Assembly: GCA_900321665.1 (NCBI GenBank)
Contig: ONWY01000051.1
Coordinates: forward strand, 1-7,893
Reading direction: 5' to 3'
Source of the DNA: an uncultured Eubacteriales bacterium
GTDB lineage: Bacteria; Bacillota; Clostridia; Oscillospirales; Acutalibacteraceae
DNA: 7,893 bases
Shown: positions 1 through 6,794 of the stretch, piece by piece
How positions within the stretch are numbered: the first letter of the stretch is position 1
How the letters are laid out: the number at the start of each line of letters is the position of its first letter
The notes under the pieces: model-generated
Database searches by the model: none
Seen by the model: the letters and a program-made list of their open reading frames with translations, nothing else
Told to the model about the DNA's origin: nothing
Program-made: the position numbers and the translations under genes

Positions 1-129
1 GGCAGAGTTTTAGTACGCCTTTCCGGAACCGAGCCCTTGCTCAGAGTGATGCTTGAGGGCACGGATTTAGAGCAAATCACGGCTTTGGCAAATGAAATTG
101 CCGATTTAGTAAAGGAAAGACTTGCCTGA
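1..129 (+). CDS. glmM: Phosphoglucosamine mutase, C-terminal fragment (partial, 5' end outside window)
   Basis: The first 42 codons and the TGA at 127-129 encode the end of an alpha-D-phosphohexomutase. The visible residues carry the SGTEP phosphate-binding loop (residues 8-12 of the fragment) followed by LLRVMLEG, the C-terminal domain-4 signature that best matches GlmM. GlmM converts glucosamine-6-phosphate to glucosamine-1-phosphate in the cytoplasm, on the route to UDP-GlcNAc and peptidoglycan. The residue before SGTEP is Leu; this position varies in the family (Pro in many Firmicutes, Lys in E. coli), so it is not a defect. The catalytic serine and metal-binding domains lie upstream and cannot be checked. 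Its stop overlaps the next start by 1 nt (TGATG). Another phosphohexomutase such as PgcA or ManB is possible but fits less well. Confidence 0.85.
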   Translation, partial: GRVLVRLSGTEPLLRVMLEGTDLEQITALANEIADLVKERLA

Positions 130-995
130 TGAGATGTGCCGATAATTGGAAAGAATACGAGCTCATCGATTGCAGCGATGGCGAAAAGCTTGAGCGCTGG
201 GGAAATATCACTTTAATCAGACCTGACCCGCAGGTGATTTGGCACAGCGAAAAGAAGCATCCTCTTTGGAAAAAGGCGGATGCAAGGTACATTCGCTCCA
301 AAACCGGCGGCGGCAGTTGGGAAGTCTACAAAAAAATCCCCGATGCATGGAGTGTGAATTATCGCGATTTGCGCTTCGGTGTGAAAACAATGGGCTTTAA
401 GCATACCGGTATTTTCCCGGAGCAGGCAGTCAATTGGGATACGCTGGCGGATATTATCAAAAGTGCCGGCAGACCGGTGAAGGTTTTAAACTTATTCGGC
501 TACACCGGCTGCGCCACCATTGCATGCCTAAAGGCGGGCGCGAGTGTGTGCCATGTGGATGCCTCCAAGGGTATGGTGCAGTGGGCAAAAGAGAATGCAA
601 GGCTATCCAAGGTAGATGATAAGCCGGTGCGCTGGATTGTGGATGACTGCTTTAAGTTTGTTAAGCGCGAAATCAGGCGCGGCAATACATATGACATCAT
701 CATTATGGACCCGCCCTCCTACGGCAGAGGTCCCAATAAAGAAATCTGGCGCTTGGAAGATAATATTTATGATTTTTGCAAGACCTGTACCGAGATTTTA
801 ACAAAAGATTCTTTAGCTTTGTTTTTAAATTCCTATTCCACGGGGCTATCCGCTGCTGTGATGGAATATGTTTTGCGCGAAAGTGTAGCGATAAGGCTTG
901 GCGGTAGTGTTTCAAGCGATGAAATCGGATTGCGGGTCAGTGAAACGGGCGGTGTATTGCCTTGCGGTGCAACGGCTATATGGAGAAAAGAATGA
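129..995 (+). CDS. Class I SAM-dependent methyltransferase, RlmI/RlmK-like (probable rRNA methyltransferase)
   Basis: This 288-residue protein has a Rossmann-fold methyltransferase core. Motif I is VLNLFGYTG at residues 119-127, with the acidic ribose-binding residue at D144 (DASKG), an acidic DD at 172-173, and the catalytic DPPSYG at 194-199. The DPP(F/Y) motif and GYTG loop place it with the RlmI/RlmK/YccW-type enzymes (Methyltrans_SAM family), which methylate 23S rRNA bases; the actual substrate cannot be read from the sequence. The N-terminal ~95 residues (with the WxNY/LRFG and GIFPEQAVNWD segments) are a family-specific lead-in, and I see no clear PUA RNA-binding domain as in E. coli RlmI. 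The ATG at 129 overlaps the glmM stop; AAAGGA at 111-116 is the likely ribosome binding site, at a slightly long spacing of 12 nt. The stop forms an ATGA overlap with ecfA1. Confidence 0.85.
   Translation: MRCADNWKEYELIDCSDGEKLERWGNITLIRPDPQVIWHSEKKHPLWKKADARYIRSKTGGGSWEVYKKIPDAWSVNYRDLRFGVKTMGFKHTGIFPEQAVNWDTLADIIKSAGRPVKVLNLFGYTGCATIACLKAGASVCHVDASKGMVQWAKENARLSKVDDKPVRWIVDDCFKFVKREIRRGNTYDIIIMDPPSYGRGPNKEIWRLEDNIYDFCKTCTEILTKDSLALFLNSYSTGLSAAVMEYVLRESVAIRLGGSVSSDEIGLRVSETGGVLPCGATAIWRKE
982..985 (+). promoter_or_regulatory. Shine-Dalgarno GGAG that fixes the ecfA1 start
   Basis: GGAG lies 6 nt upstream of the ATG at 992. The same reading frame is open further upstream from a TTG at 962 and an ATG at 980, but neither has a comparable site. 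The 992 start also gives the conserved EcfA beginning (MSFISFENVTYRY) and an ATGA overlap with the upstream stop. Confidence 0.75.
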
Positions 996-1828
996 GCTTT
1001 ATTTCGTTTGAAAATGTAACATATCGCTATCAGGATGCCAAGAAAAACGCTATCGATAATATCAACTTGCATATAGAGCAGGGGGAATTTGTTGCCGTCA
1101 TCGGGCATAACGGCTCGGGCAAATCCACTTTTGCAAAGCTGCTTAACGGCCTACTTGTGCCGAGTGCGGGTACCGTCACGGTTGGCGGCATCAGCACGGC
1201 GGAAGAAGCGAGAAGGTTGGATTTACTGCAGCAGGTCGGTATGGTTTTTCAAAACCCCGACAACCAAATTGTAGCAAGCATTGTGGAAGAGGATGTGGCT
1301 TTCGGCCCCGAAAACCTCGGAATCCCGCCGCAGGAAATCAGAACAAGGGTCGATGAAGCACTGAAAACGGTCGGTATGTATGAATATCGCCTGCGCGCTC
1401 CCCACAACCTTTCGGGCGGGCAAAAGCAGCGCGTGGCAATTGCAGGTATCATTGCCATGCAGCCAAAATGCATTGTGATGGATGAATCCACTGCCATGCT
1501 CGACCCAATCGGGCGTGCCGAGGTGATGGAAGCTGCTAAAATGCTCAATCGGGATTACGGCATTACCATCATTTACATCACCCATTTTATGAATGAAGCG
1601 GTAGATGCAAATCGCGTGATTTTATTAGATAAAGGCATCATCGCTCTTGACGGTACCCCCAAAGAGGTCTTTGCCGATTACGAGCGCATTTTACAATACG
1701 GGTTAGATGTGCCGCAAAGCTATGAATTAATGAAAAAGCTCGGTATCAATGCGTGCGTTTTGCAGCACGATGAATGTGTCACAAAATTAGAGGAATTATT
1801 GGGAGAGAATGGAAAAACTCGAGATTAA
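992..1828 (+). CDS. ecfA1: Energy-coupling factor transporter ATP-binding protein EcfA1
   Basis: This 278-residue ABC ATPase is one half of the EcfA1/EcfA2 heterodimer that powers ECF importers of vitamins and metal ions at the cytoplasmic face of the membrane. Visible motifs are Walker A GHNGSGKST (38-46), Q-loop Q87 in FQNPDNQ, signature LSGGQ (140-144), Walker B IVMDE (161-165) and the switch histidine H198. The DESTAMLDP after Walker B (Ser where most ABC ATPases have Pro) and the FQNPDNQIV Q-loop are EcfA1 hallmarks and separate it from EcfA2. The start at 992 was chosen over in-frame 962 and 980 because of the GGAG site and the 4-nt ATGA overlap. It overlaps ecfA2 by 20 nt, as expected for tightly coupled subunits of one complex. 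Confidence 0.95.
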   Translation: MSFISFENVTYRYQDAKKNAIDNINLHIEQGEFVAVIGHNGSGKSTFAKLLNGLLVPSAGTVTVGGISTAEEARRLDLLQQVGMVFQNPDNQIVASIVEEDVAFGPENLGIPPQEIRTRVDEALKTVGMYEYRLRAPHNLSGGQKQRVAIAGIIAMQPKCIVMDESTAMLDPIGRAEVMEAAKMLNRDYGITIIYITHFMNEAVDANRVILLDKGIIALDGTPKEVFADYERILQYGLDVPQSYELMKKLGINACVLQHDECVTKLEELLGENGKTRD

Positions 1829-2666
1829 AAATCTTTCATATACCTATGCCAAGGGAACTCCGTTTGAGTATTTGGCGTTAGATGATATCAGTTTAAAGAT
1901 ATACAGCGGTGAAACCCTTGCCATTATCGGGCATACCGGTTCGGGAAAATCCACTCTTATTCAACACCTCAACGGCTTATTAAAAGCGGGGAGCGGTTGT
2001 GTGATTTTCGATGGAAAGGATATTTGGGAGGACAAAAGTAAGCTAAAAGATATTCGCTTTAAAATCGGGCTTTGCTTTCAATATCCCGAATATCAGCTCT
2101 TTGAGGAAACGGTTTATAAAGACATTGCCTTCGGTCCCAAAAATATGGGGCTCGATGAAAAAGAAATAGATAAAAGAGTGCGCCGCTCCTTGGCTTACAT
2201 GGGCTTGGAAGAGCGCTATTTAGGGCGCTCGCCCTTCGATTTGTCCGGCGGGCAAAAGCGAAAGATTGCCCTGGCAGGAATTTTAGCCATGGAGCCCGAT
2301 ATTCTGGTGTTGGATGAGCCGACTGCGGGGCTTGACCCTGCTGCGAGAAATAATCTGTTTGAGCTCATTCAAAATTATAAGCAGCAATCGGGTACAACCA
2401 TTGTTTTTGTTTCCCACAGCATGGAGGATGTCGCCAAAATGGCAGACAGAATTGTCGTGATGTATCGCAGCCGGATTGTGATGCAGGGTACACCCGAAGA
2501 GGTGTTTGAGCGGGCAGATGAATTGTTGGAAATGGGTTTAAATGTGCCGGAGGTGACAAAAATCTTTTTGTCGCTGCAAAAAAAGGGGTACCATGTTGAG
2601 CCGGTGTATACTGTCGATGCCGCGGTCAGCCAAATACAAAGCCTCTTGGGAGGTGGCAAACCGTGA
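1809..2666 (+). CDS. ecfA2: Energy-coupling factor transporter ATP-binding protein EcfA2
   Basis: This is the 285-residue partner ATPase. Walker A is GHTGSGKST (41-49), the Q-loop is Q91 in FQYPEYQLFEE, the signature is LSGGQ (145-149), Walker B is ILVLDE (165-170) followed by the usual PT, the D-loop is AGLDP (173-177) and the switch histidine is H203. The FQYPEYQLFEETV segment and the FGPKNMG stretch are characteristic of EcfA2. With EcfA1 it forms the nucleotide-binding dimer that docks onto the EcfT coupling helices. The ATG at 1809 lies inside the ecfA1 coding end; GGGAG at 1801-1805 precedes it at an unusually short distance (3 nt), so translational coupling with ecfA1 probably helps. 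It ends with a GTGA overlap into ecfT. Confidence 0.95.
   Translation: MEKLEIKNLSYTYAKGTPFEYLALDDISLKIYSGETLAIIGHTGSGKSTLIQHLNGLLKAGSGCVIFDGKDIWEDKSKLKDIRFKIGLCFQYPEYQLFEETVYKDIAFGPKNMGLDEKEIDKRVRRSLAYMGLEERYLGRSPFDLSGGQKRKIALAGILAMEPDILVLDEPTAGLDPAARNNLFELIQNYKQQSGTTIVFVSHSMEDVAKMADRIVVMYRSRIVMQGTPEEVFERADELLEMGLNVPEVTKIFLSLQKKGYHVEPVYTVDAAVSQIQSLLGGGKP
2648..2655 (+). promoter_or_regulatory. Strong Shine-Dalgarno GGGAGGTG for the GTG start of ecfT
   Basis: GGGAGGTG sits 7 nt before the GTG at 2663, inside the glycine-rich C terminus of EcfA2. It is the best ribosome binding site in the window and supports the non-ATG start. The nearby ATG at 2670 is out of frame. Confidence 0.8.
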
Positions 2667-3481
2667 TTCATGATATTTCCTTCGGTCAGTATTATCCCTC
2701 CGGTTCCGTACTGCATAAATTAGACCCGCGCTTTAAAATCATTATCACGCTGTTGCTTGTTATCGGCATTTTCATTTGTGATTCCGTTTTGAGCATTGCT
2801 TTGGCTTTTGCGGTCACACTTGCGATTATTTTTCTTTCAAAAATACCGCTTTTAACCTATTTGAAAAACACAAAGCCGCTTATTCCGATTATTATTTTCA
2901 CCTTTGTGCTCAACTTAATCTACGTGCCGGGCGAAGAGATTTTGTTTAAGTTTTGGAGATTCTCTTTGAGCGTGGAAGCAATTCAAACCGCGGTGTTTAT
3001 AGCTTTTCGCATTGTGCTTTTGGTCATTATTACTTCGTTTTTAACCTATACTACGACACCGACCGCACTGACCGCTGCGATTGAGGATATGCTCAAGTGG
3101 CTGCAATATTTAAAGGTAGATGTTCACTCGATTGCGATGATGATGAGCATTGCGCTACGCTTTATCCCGACCTTGATTGATGAAATCAACAAAATCATCA
3201 ATGCGCAAAAGGCGAGAGGAGCCGATTTTGAAAGCGGCAATATCATTAAAAAAATTAAAGCGATGATTCCGATTTTGATTCCGCTCTTTATTTCCTCCTT
3301 TCGCAGGGCTTACGAGCTGGCGAATGCGATGGAGTGCAGGTGCTATCACGGCGGAGAGGGCAGAACGAAGCTGAAAACCATGAAAGCGAAGCCCGGAGAT
3401 TATGTGGCTTTACTGCTCACCGCAGTCTTTTTTACAGGCTTTATTTTGCTTAATTATATGAAAGTATTCGGTAGGTATTAA
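2663..3481 (+). CDS. ecfT: Energy-coupling factor transporter transmembrane protein EcfT
   Basis: This 272-residue integral membrane protein is the T component that links the EcfA ATPases to exchangeable S components. Hydrophobic segments are visible at about 25-58, 72-88, 107-128 and 246-265. The family start GQYYPSGSVLHKLDPRFK is intact. Two coupling-helix motifs follow the membrane core: AQKARGADFES (ARG at 184-186) and AMECRCYHGGEGRT (CRC at 225-227), the short X-R-X elements that insert into the ATPase grooves. The second motif keeps the central Arg but has Cys on both sides, where many homologues have Ala-Arg-Gly. Translation starts at GTG (GTGA overlap with the ecfA2 stop). No S component is encoded nearby, which fits a shared group II ECF module serving several S proteins encoded elsewhere. 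Confidence 0.93.
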   Translation: MIHDISFGQYYPSGSVLHKLDPRFKIIITLLLVIGIFICDSVLSIALAFAVTLAIIFLSKIPLLTYLKNTKPLIPIIIFTFVLNLIYVPGEEILFKFWRFSLSVEAIQTAVFIAFRIVLLVIITSFLTYTTTPTALTAAIEDMLKWLQYLKVDVHSIAMMMSIALRFIPTLIDEINKIINAQKARGADFESGNIIKKIKAMIPILIPLFISSFRRAYELANAMECRCYHGGEGRTKLKTMKAKPGDYVALLLTAVFFTGFILLNYMKVFGRY

Positions 3482-4234
3482 ATGCCCAATTTATTATTGA
3501 CAATTCGTTATGACGGAACGCATTACCACGGCTGGCAGGTGCAAAAAAATGCACTTTCCGTGCAAGAGGTTTTGCAAAATGCGCTCGAGGATCTCTTTGG
3601 GAAAAGACCCGATGTCAAGGGCTGCAGCAGAACCGACAGCGGAGTGCACGCCAATATGTACTGTGTGAGCTTTCGAGCACCCTTTTACCCCGGTGAATAT
3701 CACCTGCTCAGTGCGCTCAATCACCGCTTGCCACCCGATATTAAAGCATATGCCTGTCAAGAAACCGATGAAGCGTTTCATGCGCGCTACGCTTGCAAAG
3801 GCAAAGAATACATTTATTATATTTATAACGGGAAATATGAAAATCCTTTTCTTAGTCGCTATGCGTTTCATTACCGATACCCGATTGATGCCGATGAGTT
3901 AAACGAGGCTGCCAAGCACTTTATCGGTACCCATGATTTTGCTGCTTTTTGCAGCGCCCATTCGGATGTCGAGGACACGGTGCGCACGGTTTATGATTGC
4001 CGTGTTTCTCGCGAGGGCGATATGATACAAATGACCATTCGCGGTGACGGTTTCCTATATAATATGGTGCGCATCATCGCCGGTACCTTGCTCCAAGTAG
4101 CAAGCGGTAAGATTAAAAGCGATGAAATACCACTTATTATTCAAAGCGGCAATCGTAAGAAAGCCGGAAAAACACTGGCTGCAAAAGGTTTATTTTTAAA
4201 TAAAGTATTTTACGGAGAAGAAATTGAAGGCTGA
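3482..4234 (+). CDS. truA: tRNA pseudouridine(38-40) synthase TruA
   Basis: This 250-residue enzyme isomerises uridines 38, 39 and 40 in the tRNA anticodon stem-loop. The catalytic aspartate is D52 in GCSRTDSGVHA (47-57). Other family blocks are present: IRYDGTHYHGWQ near the start, FHARYACKGKEYIYYI (99-114), HDFAAFCSA (151-159), GDGFLYNMVRIIAGTL (188-203) and the C-terminal AGKTLAAKGLFL (228-239). Length is normal for bacterial TruA, and all core motifs are intact, so the gene should be functional. The ATG follows the ecfT stop directly (TAAATG, no gap) with only a weak TAGGT upstream, suggesting re-initiation by ribosomes finishing ecfT. The ecfA1-ecfA2-ecfT-truA order is a classic Firmicutes arrangement. 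Confidence 0.96.
   Translation: MPNLLLTIRYDGTHYHGWQVQKNALSVQEVLQNALEDLFGKRPDVKGCSRTDSGVHANMYCVSFRAPFYPGEYHLLSALNHRLPPDIKAYACQETDEAFHARYACKGKEYIYYIYNGKYENPFLSRYAFHYRYPIDADELNEAAKHFIGTHDFAAFCSAHSDVEDTVRTVYDCRVSREGDMIQMTIRGDGFLYNMVRIIAGTLLQVASGKIKSDEIPLIIQSGNRKKAGKTLAAKGLFLNKVFYGEEIEG
4214..4217 (+). promoter_or_regulatory. Shine-Dalgarno GGAG supporting a TTG start at 4224
   Basis: GGAG is 6 nt upstream of the TTG at 4224, which lies within the last codons of truA. The next in-frame ATG (4272) has no recognisable ribosome binding site, so the TTG is preferred. Confidence 0.6.
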
Positions 4235-5465
4235 AAAAGAATTTAAATTGCGCATTCGCAAAAAGAAAATTATGGATAAGATTGAGCGTGTCAATCCATC
4301 CGTTGAAACCAAAATGAATCACTCCAAAAAAACAAAAAGATTTACTTTTTTTGGCAGAATATTTTTGATTGTTATTTTTGCGCTTGTATTGCTTTTCTTG
4401 ATTTTCAATATTAATTATTTAACCCCTTCTAAAATGAAGGAGCATATGAGCGCCGTATTTTCCGATTTCGGCTCCGGAAACGGCTTCCCTTATCATTTTT
4501 CAAGTGATAAAGTGCTTGACTTTTTTGATTTTTCTTCCTCCGATAAGGTGATTTTGACCGATAATGATTTGATTATTTTGAACTCCTCGGCAGACCCGGT
4601 GCTCAGCTATAAGCACAGCATGGCTAATCCGATTGCAAGATATTCGCGCGACAGAATTCTTTTGTTTGACCAAGGCTCAACCAAAGCGGTCATTTTAAAC
4701 CAAAGCGGTCAGGTTCTCGCATTTCCTAATGATGACAAAATCATCTATGCCGATATTTGCGACAGCGGGGAAAGTGTGATTGCCACAAAGAGCGCGGGCA
4801 ATAAGGAAGAAGTGAATGTTTACGGCTTTTCCGGTAAAAAGCTGATGAGCTGGGAAAAAGGAGAGGGATACATTGTGCAATCCACTCTCAGTGCTAACGG
4901 TAATATTCTTGCCCTTGCCATTCTCGATACGGAAAATGCAGTGGAAACGGTGAATGTGTTTACCTTCAGTGTCAGCAATGCAAAGCAACGAGGCAACACA
5001 AAATTTCAATCCTCCTCTTTATGCGGGTTACACTTTATCAACACCAACGATTTAGCGGTTTTGTGTAATAATAAGGTCAGTATCCTTAACTCGAAGTGCG
5101 AGGTTAAGAAGGAGATGGATTTGCCTTCTGTAGAAAATAAACAATTGTTTTGTGATAGAAACGGTCACATTATCAATACCTATTCGCTTTATAACAACGG
5201 TAAGTATGTTGTGGATGTCTATAATGTAGGGCTTAAAAAGCTTTATTCCAAGGAGTGCGAGGGAGAAGTGATTTCGGTGAATTCCGATGGCAGCTCGCTT
5301 GTTACCTTATACAACAATAAAACCGTTGAGGTAAATATGATAGGCGGCAAAGTAACCTATATGGCGAAAACAACCACGGATTCCGCTTTTGTGTTTTCCG
5401 AGTCCAAAACAGTTTATACTTGCGCAAACGGAACCGTTGAAAAAATCAAGGCGAAAAAACAGTGA
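4224..5465 (+). CDS. Membrane-anchored propeller-like protein of unknown function (DUF5711-like)
   Basis: I do not recognise a biochemical function. The 413-residue protein has a basic N-terminal tail (about residues 1-44, many Lys/Arg), one hydrophobic helix at about 45-62, and a long beta-rich, Gly/Asn/Ser-rich domain. By the positive-inside rule the C-terminal domain should lie outside the membrane; there is no signal-peptidase or lipobox site, so it is a type II anchor. Short turn-plus-strand units recur about every 40 residues (near 107, 143, 182, 226, 276, 314, 356 and 395), as in a seven- or eight-bladed beta-propeller. Size, layout and genomic position next to cvpA resemble the DUF5711 family of Clostridia; this name is from memory and tentative. 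The TTG start overlaps truA by 11 nt; an alternative is ATG 4272, which would shorten the tail by 16 residues. The stop overlaps cvpA (GTGA). Confidence 0.7.
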   Translation: MKAEKEFKLRIRKKKIMDKIERVNPSVETKMNHSKKTKRFTFFGRIFLIVIFALVLLFLIFNINYLTPSKMKEHMSAVFSDFGSGNGFPYHFSSDKVLDFFDFSSSDKVILTDNDLIILNSSADPVLSYKHSMANPIARYSRDRILLFDQGSTKAVILNQSGQVLAFPNDDKIIYADICDSGESVIATKSAGNKEEVNVYGFSGKKLMSWEKGEGYIVQSTLSANGNILALAILDTENAVETVNVFTFSVSNAKQRGNTKFQSSSLCGLHFINTNDLAVLCNNKVSILNSKCEVKKEMDLPSVENKQLFCDRNGHIINTYSLYNNGKYVVDVYNVGLKKLYSKECEGEVISVNSDGSSLVTLYNNKTVEVNMIGGKVTYMAKTTTDSAFVFSESKTVYTCANGTVEKIKAKKQ

Positions 5466-5923
5466 ACTTTCAAATAATCGATTTTATCCTTTGCGGTATC
5501 TTTTTGGCAATATGTGTTTACTCTACGGCAAGAGGCTTTTTAAAGCGATTTCGTGCATTGATATCGACAGTATTGGCATTCACCGCAATGTATTTTGGTA
5601 TCCCGTACCTCTTTCAATACATAAAGTTTACAAATTCTTTATATTATGCGGTAGTGATTTTCTTTGCTTTTGTGTTATTATGTACCGTGTTTCGCTTTGC
5701 CGTAAACGGAATTGCCCGAAAAGCGGCGGGCACTGTTTTAATGGGTGCGGCAGATAAATTGCTCGGCTTGATAACGGGCATCGTGGAAGGGATTATCATT
5801 ATTTTGATTTTAGCCTTCATCCTTTACTTGTATAATAAAGATGTTGCTAAGCAATCTTTTATTATAAATTATATATCCGGTCTTTTTTCAAATTTAGAAA
5901 GGTTTACAAATGGAATTATTTAA
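5462..5923 (+). CDS. CvpA family integral membrane protein
   Basis: This 153-residue, very hydrophobic protein has four predicted membrane helices (about 4-20, 31-51, 60-80 and 100-124). An early Asp (D7) is followed by ARGFLKRF (23-30), and DKLLGLITGIVEG (98-110) precedes helix 4; these match the CvpA family, where D-x-x-x-G(F)xxG and the D(K/R)LLGxxxGxxxG block are typical. CvpA was named for colicin V production in E. coli, and its homologues are linked to envelope homeostasis, but the molecular role is unsettled. Translation starts at GTG 5462, overlapping the preceding stop by 4 nt, with a weak AAGG at 5448-5451. The 3' end overlaps the next gene by 14 nt. Placement between a membrane-anchored propeller-like protein and a phospholipid synthase suggests an envelope role (inference). 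Confidence 0.85.
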   Translation: MNFQIIDFILCGIFLAICVYSTARGFLKRFRALISTVLAFTAMYFGIPYLFQYIKFTNSLYYAVVIFFAFVLLCTVFRFAVNGIARKAAGTVLMGAADKLLGLITGIVEGIIIILILAFILYLYNKDVAKQSFIINYISGLFSNLERFTNGII

Positions 5924-6794
5924 AAAGTATTTAAAGCAGGCAAAAACGATTCCGAATATTCTATCGTTTATTCGCATAGCATTGATACCGGTTTTTTGTG
6001 TACTGATGGTCAGTGCGATGGAAGGCAATATTCTGAATATTAAAAAATTTGTGATTGGCATTATCATTTTTGTGATTGCCGGATTAACGGATTTGTTTGA
6101 CGGTAAAATTGCCAGAAAGTTTAATCAGGTAACCGACCTTGGGAAAATGCTTGACCCTGTTGCCGATAAATTGACACAGTTTGCCGTTGCCATTATTTTG
6201 ATGGTCTGGTTTTGGGGCGATTGGCTGTTTATCGGGCTGTTTTCGGTGTATATTATTAAAGAAGTTTTCCAATTGATTGCCGGTATGATTATGCTTTCAA
6301 GGTACGATAAGCCGATGCAAGCCGCAATTTGGGGTAAGGTTTCCACCGTTGTGTTTTACATTGTTATGGTGGTAATGTTTTTAACGAGCGAAAAGGGTGT
6401 GATGCACCAATTGTTTTTGCAAAATATCGTCAGCTTCGATTTTGTGATGCCAAAAGTGATTTTATACATATTCGTCGGTATTTCCGTCATATTTATGTTT
6501 AGAGCGTTTTTGAGCTACATTCCCGATTATGTGGAAGCCATGCATCATACCAACCAAAGAGGCTTGGAAGAAGTTATTATGGCGGTATTAATTGTATTCA
6601 TCGGCTTATTTATGCTCTTAATCAGGCATGATGGCGGCGGTATTCAGTTTTGTTATATTGCGGGCGCGTTTTTCGGCTCTGCAGTGACTTTGGTTGTTAT
6701 TGGCGTTTACCGGTTGATTGTGACCTCTAAATTGCCGAAGGGGGACCCTCTAATGGAGGAGGAAGAAAAAGCAAAGGAAAATGGTGAAAAATAA
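5910..6794 (+). CDS. CDP-alcohol phosphatidyltransferase family protein (PgsA-like) with C-terminal membrane extension
   Basis: This 294-residue membrane enzyme carries the complete CDP-alcohol phosphotransferase motif D-x2-D-G-x2-A-R-x8-G-x3-D-x3-D: D61, D64, G65, A68, R69, G78, D82 and D86. These residues bind the metal ions and CDP and catalyse transfer of a phosphatidyl group from CDP-diacylglycerol to an alcohol. The IPNILSFIRIALIPVF start and GKMLDPVADKL resemble PgsA (phosphatidylglycerophosphate synthase); a cardiolipin- or phosphatidylserine-synthase-type activity cannot be excluded, so no symbol is given. PgsA is usually about 180-200 residues; here residues ~207-294 add a linker, two more hydrophobic helices (about 221-237 and 247-268) and an acidic/Lys tail. 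The ATG at 5910 has AAAGG at 5898-5902 with 7-nt spacing and overlaps cvpA. The stop overlaps the next start by 1 nt (TAATG). Confidence 0.9.
   Translation: MELFKKYLKQAKTIPNILSFIRIALIPVFCVLMVSAMEGNILNIKKFVIGIIIFVIAGLTDLFDGKIARKFNQVTDLGKMLDPVADKLTQFAVAIILMVWFWGDWLFIGLFSVYIIKEVFQLIAGMIMLSRYDKPMQAAIWGKVSTVVFYIVMVVMFLTSEKGVMHQLFLQNIVSFDFVMPKVILYIFVGISVIFMFRAFLSYIPDYVEAMHHTNQRGLEEVIMAVLIVFIGLFMLLIRHDGGGIQFCYIAGAFFGSAVTLVVIGVYRLIVTSKLPKGDPLMEEEEKAKENGEK

Noticed and set aside
1223..1585. 120-codon open frame on the minus strand opposite ecfA1
   Set aside because: It lies wholly antisense to a gene with complete ABC motifs, its product has no recognisable domain, and codon structure on the + strand explains it.
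1097..1977. Long imperfect direct repeats between ecfA1 and ecfA2 (around Walker A and the signature motif)
   Set aside because: They are explained by the two genes being paralogous ABC ATPases; not an independent repeat element.
3497..3525. TTGACA early in truA as a possible promoter
   Set aside because: No acceptable -10 hexamer occurs at 16-18 nt spacing (GCATTA/CATTAC).
3494..3871. 125-codon open frame on the minus strand opposite truA
   Set aside because: It is antisense to conserved truA motifs, including the catalytic Asp region, and has no domain signature or ribosome binding site that I can see.
1169..4087. Five GGTACC palindromes (1169, 1652, 2587, 3926, 4082)
   Set aside because: Somewhat more than chance would give in this length, but they are irregularly spaced within coding sequence around common Gly-Thr/Gly-Tyr codons, with no flanking conservation.
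5389..5757. 122-codon + strand open frame across the propeller-like gene/cvpA junction
   Set aside because: It is out of frame with two well-supported genes, and its translation is Cys/Arg-rich with no domain or membrane pattern; it is a shadow.
6171..6199. Promoter-like TTGACA, 17 nt, TATTTT inside the phosphatidyltransferase gene
   Set aside because: The -35 is perfect and the spacing ideal, but the -10 matches only 4 of 6, and it lies about 600 nt before the ClpE-like gene over conserved-motif codons. A transcript-start map would be needed; chance is likely.
6747..6763. Small hairpin and GGAGGAGG near the end of the phosphatidyltransferase gene as a terminator or extra start signal
   Set aside because: The stem is only about 4 bp with no T-tract, and the purine run encodes the Glu-rich tail; it is too far (over 30 nt) from the next start.
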